64,000 nt of DNA, from contig JAFVBA010000003.1 in assembly GCA_017480245.1 (NCBI GenBank), forward strand, positions 1 to 64,000. Direction: 5' to 3'. The DNA comes from Bacteroidales bacterium (GTDB lineage: Bacteria > Bacteroidota > Bacteroidia > Bacteroidales > P3). This document shows, one piece after another, positions 60,157 to 64,000 of the stretch (positions are counted from its first letter, which is position 1; each line of letters begins with the position of its first letter). Made by a program: the position numbers and the translations under genes. The notes beneath the pieces are model-generated. The model searched no databases, was not told the origin of the DNA, and saw only the letters and a program-made list of their open reading frames with translations.

Positions 60157-61181
60157 ATAAAAAAATTATTATTCTTAGTATTAGGTGCATTTTTCGGAAT
60201 TTCCGTTCATGCACAAAGCACCGTGTATTTCACAAGTGAGATTAGCGCAGAGTCTCTAGTCAAAATCTATCAAGCATTGGGCGTTACTCCTCAGGGAAAA
60301 GTCGCCATAAAAATCTCAACCGGCGAAAGTATGCAGAGTAATTACTTAAAACCTGAACTTATCAAGAACTTGGTAGAAGAAACTAACGCAATGTTGGTGG
60401 AATGCAACACCATGTATTCGGGAAACCGCTCCTCAACAGCATCACATAAGAAGGCAATAGCACAAAGAGGCTTTAATGATATTGCTCAGGTGGATATAAT
60501 GGACGAAAAAGGCGAAATGGAAATACCAATGACGGATACCACGCACTTAAAAGTAAATATTGTCGGCTCACGTCTTGCAAATTATGATTTTATGATTAAT
60601 CTTGCTCACTTCAAAGGGCATACTATGGGCGGTTTCGGCGGAGTTATCAAAAACCAATCAATAGGTGGTGCCTCAAGACGCTGAAAAGCTTTGATTCATT
60701 CCGTAGGTAAGAATTATGTTTCGGGGAAGGAAAGATTGTTTATATAAACGTGATGAATAACCTGTCGGTTGATTGTGATTGCGACGGACATCCTTCCGCT
60801 CCGCAGATGAATGACATCGGCATCTTGGCATCTTTAGACCCTGTTGCGTTGGATAAAGACTGTTTGGACTTAGTTTTCAACCATCAATCTACATCTTCTG
60901 ACAACGCACAGCCGCTTATCAACCGTATTAACCAAAGACATGGTACTAACACGGTAGAATATGCCGAGCAAATCGGACTTGGTTCTCAACAATACACTCT
61001 TGTAAATATTGATGAGGCAGGAATACAAAATATAAACACAACTGCGACCGACAAAAACAATTTGCGTTATAATGTCTTCACTATTTACGGCAAGAAAGTG
61101 ATGACTAATGCCAAGTCTTTGGACACTTTACCAAACGGAATTTATATCATAAACGGTGAAAAGAAGATAATAAAGAAATAA
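60157..61181 (+). pseudogene. Exported DUF362 protein with T9SS tail, disrupted
   Basis: A signal peptide reads IKKLLFLVLGAFFGISVHAQ, with ATA at 60157 where ATG is expected. DUF362 blocks are recognisable (GKVAIKISTGES, NLAHFKGHTMGGFGGVIKNQSIG, MNNLSVDCDCDG, DIGILASLDPVALDKDC). TGA at 60682 replaces a Gly codon before KALIHSVGKN. Near 60720 the frame shifts and roughly 30 expected residues are missing before GKIVYINVMNNL. The last 40 residues (FTIYGKKVMTN, LPNGIYIINGEKKI) look like a T9SS sorting domain. Three independent lesions make it a pseudogene. Confidence 0.85.
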
Positions 61182-61207
61182 TTTTTTAAAATAAAAAATC
61201 AAATACT

Positions 61208-62269
61208 ATGAAAAAAATAGTTTTATTACTGTCGGCGGCATTATTAATATAATGCACGGCAAAGAATGAAGATAACGGTAAATTGATTATTGAAAAATTT
61301 GTCGGTTGGAGCGAACAGGACGAAACAGGACTAAGTTACATAAGCGACCATGCTTACATCCATTATCAGATTCCTCAAAATGCGGGAAAATATCCGCTTG
61401 TCTATATTCACGGATTCGGTGGCAGCGGCGTATGTTGGGAAATAACGCCTGACGATAGGGACGGTTTTACAACCTTAATGCTTAAGAGAGGATTCTCTGC
61501 ATACGTTATGGACTTACCAGGGCGTGGCAGAGCCTCAAGAACTACAAATACCGCAACCGTTACGCCTGTTGCTGATGAGATGTTTTAGTTTGGTATATGG
61601 AGAATGGGAATCTGGCCGGATTTTAATGACGGCATTCAGTTCAGTAAGGATTCCGCTTATTTATCTCAATTCTTCAGGGAAATGACACCCGATTTGAGCG
61701 ACCACAATCAAGATATTCCTGCAATAAATTCATTAGTTGATAAAATAGATGATAATATCCTTGTAACGCATTCGGCAGGCGGTGTCCCTGGGTGGATAGT
61801 TGCCGCAATGAATCCTAAAGTTAAAGCCGTAGTTGCATACGAACCCGGAGCGTTTGTATTTCCTGAGGAAGCATTACCCGAAGCCATTAACGGCGAAACA
61901 GGAGGTACGCGACCTATTCCTGTAAAACGCGAGCAGTTTATGCAATTATCCAAAATACCTATCGTAATGTATTTCGGGGATTATATTCCTGAGACGGTAA
62001 GTAATAACTTAGGAGACGAGAATTGGCGTGTTAGATTGCAGATGGCAAAAAAATTTGTTGAGATGATTAATAACAACGGTGGAAATGCTACATTGGTTGA
62101 ACTGCCTAAGCAAGGTATTAAAGGCAATACGCATTTCTTGATGCAAGATTTGAACAACGATGTATTGGCTGACCTTCTTGCCAAATGGTTACAAAAGAAT
62201 AATTCGAAATACTCTGAAAAGAGGTTGCTTTCTTCTGCATTTATTACACTGCGGAGTATGAAACGCTAA
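61208..62269 (+). pseudogene. Lipoprotein alpha/beta hydrolase, two in-frame stops
   Basis: One frame runs from ATG 61208 (MKKIVLLLSAALLI) with TAA at 61250 exactly before the lipobox Cys, and TAG at 61586 after VADEMF. Otherwise it is continuous: YIHGFGGSGVCWEITPDD, FSAYVMDLPGRGRAS, MGIWPDF, and the nucleophile region VTHSAGGVPGWIVAAM, with the acid and His region GNTHFLMQDLNND. This is an exported esterase-like family common in Bacteroidota. Reading-frame preservation over 350 codons suggests that the decay is recent. It follows the DUF362 pseudogene by 26 bases. Confidence 0.85.
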
Positions 62270-62376
62270 ACGATATGGTAAAAGCAACCCCTAAAGCCAA
62301 ACATCTTAAAAATTTCGGCACAAAAGATGACCACACTGACGGAGTTGATAATTGGCTTAAGGAAATCGGACTGTAA
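62218..62376 (+). pseudogene. C-terminal remnant, probably of a flavodoxin-like gene
   Basis: A frame different from the hydrolase's reads KEVAFFCIYYTAEYETLNDM and ends FGTKDDHTDGVDNWLKEIGL before TAA. The DNWLKEIG end and the strand VAFFC resemble the tails of flavodoxins. It has no start and overlaps the hydrolase 3' end, so a deletion probably joined the two genes. The family guess is moderate. Confidence 0.5.
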
Positions 62377-62397
62377 GAAATAACAAGTTTCTATTAA

Positions 62398-62436
62398 AAA
62401 AGGGCGTCTTATCACAATGAAACGCCCTTTTATTTT
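62398..62436 (+). terminator. Terminator after the decayed hydrolase unit
   Basis: AAAAGGGCGT pairs with ACGCCCTTTT, followed by ATTTTTG on the plus strand. Confidence 0.85.
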
Positions 62437-62500
62437 TGTAAAACGCAGAAAAAAGAGAATAAACCGTTAATTTGGTATATTTTATTTCGTTATTTATTCT

Positions 62501-62508
62501 TAATTTTG
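62501..62508 (+). promoter_or_regulatory. -7 box for the iron alcohol dehydrogenase gene
   Basis: TAATTTTG, 43 bases before ATG 62551. It overlaps the first possible start of the open frame (62506), ruling that start out. Confidence 0.6.
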
Positions 62509-62550
62509 CAAAAACAAGTAGTTAATAACAAAATAAAAAAACAGAAAATT

Positions 62551-63714
62551 ATGCAAAATTTTGATTACGTAACACCTACAAGACTTATCTTCGGAAAAGA
62601 GTCTATTGCTAAGTTACCTGAAGTTATGAAAACGTTAGGAAAACGTATCCTGCTTACATACGGCGGCGGCAGTATCAAGAAATTGGGTCTTTATGACAGA
62701 GTTAAGCAGTTGTTATCAGATTTCGAGATATTCGAATTAGCAGGCATTCAACCAAATCCTAAATACAACCCGAGCGTATTGGAAGGCGTTAAGATATGTA
62801 AAGAAAACAATATAGAGGCTATCCTTGCTGTCGGAGGCGGAAGCGTACTTGATTGTTCAAAAGCAATTGCTGCTGGAGCAAAGTATGACGGCGAGCCTTG
62901 GGATTTAATAACCTATAAAGTAAAAGCACAAGCCGCTCTGCCTATTGTGGATATTCTGACATTGGCAGCGACAGGCAGCGAATACGATTGCGGTGGCGTT
63001 ATCTCCCGTACTGAGACCAATGACAAAGTAGGCTATATGGACTCGTTGTTGTTCCCTGTCTGCTCAATACTTGACCCTGTCTATACGTTCAGTGTGTCAA
63101 AGAAACAAACTTCTGCAGGATGTGCTGACGCAATGAACCACGTTATGGAACAGTATTTCACTTCTGACACTACATTACTTAATGACGGCTTTTGCGAATC
63201 AATGCTTAGGAGCCTGATGGTAAATGCCCGCAAATGTTTATCCAATCCTGAGGACTACACTGCGCGTGCTGAGATGATGCTTTGCTGTACTTACGGTTGC
63301 AACGGCATACTTTCGTTAGGTAATACTTATTCTGGTTGGCCTTGCCACGCAATTGAACACGCTTTAAGTGCATATTACGACATTACTCACGGAGAAGGCC
63401 TGGCTATAATCACACCGCGTTGGATGAAACACATATTAAACGAAAATACTATTGAGCGTTTCGTTAAGTATGGGGTAAATGTTTTCGGTATAGACGCATC
63501 TCTGCCTAAGCAAACCATAGCAGAAAAGGCTATTGAGGAAACTTACAAGTTTTTTGAGAGTATTAACATTCCTATGCACTTGAAAGAGGTAGGTATTGAC
63601 GAAAGTCGTATAGACGAGATGGCACATCATATCGCCGTAAATGAAGGTTTGGAAAATGCTTACGTACCTTTGACGGAGCAGGATATAAAGAAAATTCTTG
63701 TAGATAGCCTGTAA
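62551..63714 (+). CDS. Iron-containing alcohol dehydrogenase
   Basis: Start ATG 62551 (MQNFDYVTPTRLIFGKESI) follows the promoter; the protein has 387 residues. NAD(P)-binding is in ILAVGGGSVLDCSKAIAAGA. The metal-site His residues are in AGCADAMNHVMEQYF and WPCHAIEHALSAYYDITHGEG. This is the butanol-dehydrogenase (BdhA/YqhD-like) group, which reduces aldehydes with NADPH. It is probably in one unit with the flavodoxin-like lipoprotein that follows after 77 bases. Confidence 0.93.
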   Translation: MQNFDYVTPTRLIFGKESIAKLPEVMKTLGKRILLTYGGGSIKKLGLYDRVKQLLSDFEIFELAGIQPNPKYNPSVLEGVKICKENNIEAILAVGGGSVLDCSKAIAAGAKYDGEPWDLITYKVKAQAALPIVDILTLAATGSEYDCGGVISRTETNDKVGYMDSLLFPVCSILDPVYTFSVSKKQTSAGCADAMNHVMEQYFTSDTTLLNDGFCESMLRSLMVNARKCLSNPEDYTARAEMMLCCTYGCNGILSLGNTYSGWPCHAIEHALSAYYDITHGEGLAIITPRWMKHILNENTIERFVKYGVNVFGIDASLPKQTIAEKAIEETYKFFESINIPMHLKEVGIDESRIDEMAHHIAVNEGLENAYVPLTEQDIKKILVDSL

Positions 63715-63791
63715 TTTCGGATATATCGCAGATAAAGAAAACAGAACCGAAAAAGATGGTAAAGTAATAAGACTTAAAAACAATAAAACAG

Positions 63792-64000
63792 ATGAACAGA
63801 AAAATTTTCACAATAATTTGCACGGCGATGATGGTATTAGGCCTTTCTGCATGTGCTCAAAATAAAGAGAATAAAGAAATGAAAACATTGGTAGCGTATT
63901 TCTCGGCATCGGGAGTAACAGAAAGCGTGGCAAAACAACTTGCAGAAGTAGCAAATGCAGATTTGCTCGAAATAAAACCTGCACAGCCTTACACGGATGC
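63792..64000 (+). CDS. Flavodoxin-like lipoprotein, 3' end outside window
   Basis: The first 69 codons are visible: [24 protein letters not shown] with lipobox GLSAC, then [36 protein letters not shown], the phosphate loop and first helix of a flavodoxin. Like the one at 50.3-51.0 kb it should be membrane-tethered outside the cytoplasm. The window ends within the gene. Confidence 0.85.
   Translation, partial: MNRKIFTIICTAMMVLGLSACAQNKENKEMKTLVAYFSASGVTESVAKQLAEVANADLLEIKPAQPYTD

Noticed and set aside
60682-61588. Stop codon recoding (TGA, TAA, TAG read as amino acids)
   Set aside because: All three stop codons appear as breaks, the expected residues differ (Trp, Gly, others), frameshifts and a lost start codon accompany them, and all three codons end intact genes elsewhere. 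Decay is simpler.

Overview
The window comes from an AT-rich member of the Bacteroidota, most likely the order Bacteroidales. Three things point there: many promoters with the TAnnTTTG -7 box typical of this phylum, two secreted proteins with C-terminal type IX secretion (T9SS) sorting domains, and the gene order ompH-ompH-bamA-uppS. No mobile-element transposase, integrase or CRISPR array was seen. Two tRNA genes are present, Leu(UAG) and His(GUG).

Layout. 1-1.4 kb: a cut-off unknown gene and a thioredoxin-like protein. 1.4-17.2 kb, mostly minus strand: a secreted tannase-like esterase, indolepyruvate oxidoreductase (iorAB), a 1603-residue T9SS adhesin-like protein, and the envelope operon ompH-ompH-bamA-uppS with a small outer-membrane barrel protein. 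17.5-21.2 kb: lipA, a decayed DUF4160/DUF2442 pair, and rnc-fabF-acpP. 21.5-31.2 kb, plus strand: a PurN-guanine deaminase fusion, a MATE exporter, flavodoxin with DUF2023, a nucleosidase, a MerR-like regulator, ddl, an ABC exporter, and an LTA-synthase-like protein that appears to have lost its catalytic residues. 31.3-45 kb: folE, an Omp28-like T9SS protein, dxs, a short ComEC, prfB with its programmed +1 frameshift, an HI0933-like flavoprotein, era behind tRNA-His, then ackA, an acyltransferase and aspS.

45-64 kb is accessory: an aldo/keto reductase, a compact restriction-modification operon (methyltransferase, HNH endonuclease, methyltransferase), and a scattered set of redox genes (cupin-carboxymuconolactone decarboxylase fusion, exported flavodoxins, short-chain dehydrogenase, FMN reductase, NmrA-like protein, iron alcohol dehydrogenase, AraC regulator). 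Several members are visibly broken: an Old Yellow Enzyme fragment, a DUF362 gene, a lipoprotein hydrolase and a flavodoxin tail. This reads as a redox island under decay. Between 56.5 and 58.8 kb lie a candidate structured RNA, a 53-residue membrane protein, two lipoproteins and an orphan protein, none of which I recognise.

The most distinctive non-gene signal is a set of intergenic inverted-repeat families. One (copies near 3.3, 11.0, 27.4 and 50.2 kb) is a long hairpin bounded by AAGTGCC/GGCACTT. Another (22.5, 25.1 and 59.9 kb) and a single-copy element at 17.35 kb each carry four modules whose complementarity is interleaved (1 with 3, 2 with 4), so both stems cannot form as a simple nested fold. 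One copy of the second family supplies the promoter of the MATE gene. These families, with the candidate RNAs at 52.0 and 56.5 kb, are the best leads for something undescribed. All calls are from reading the sequence; no database search was run.
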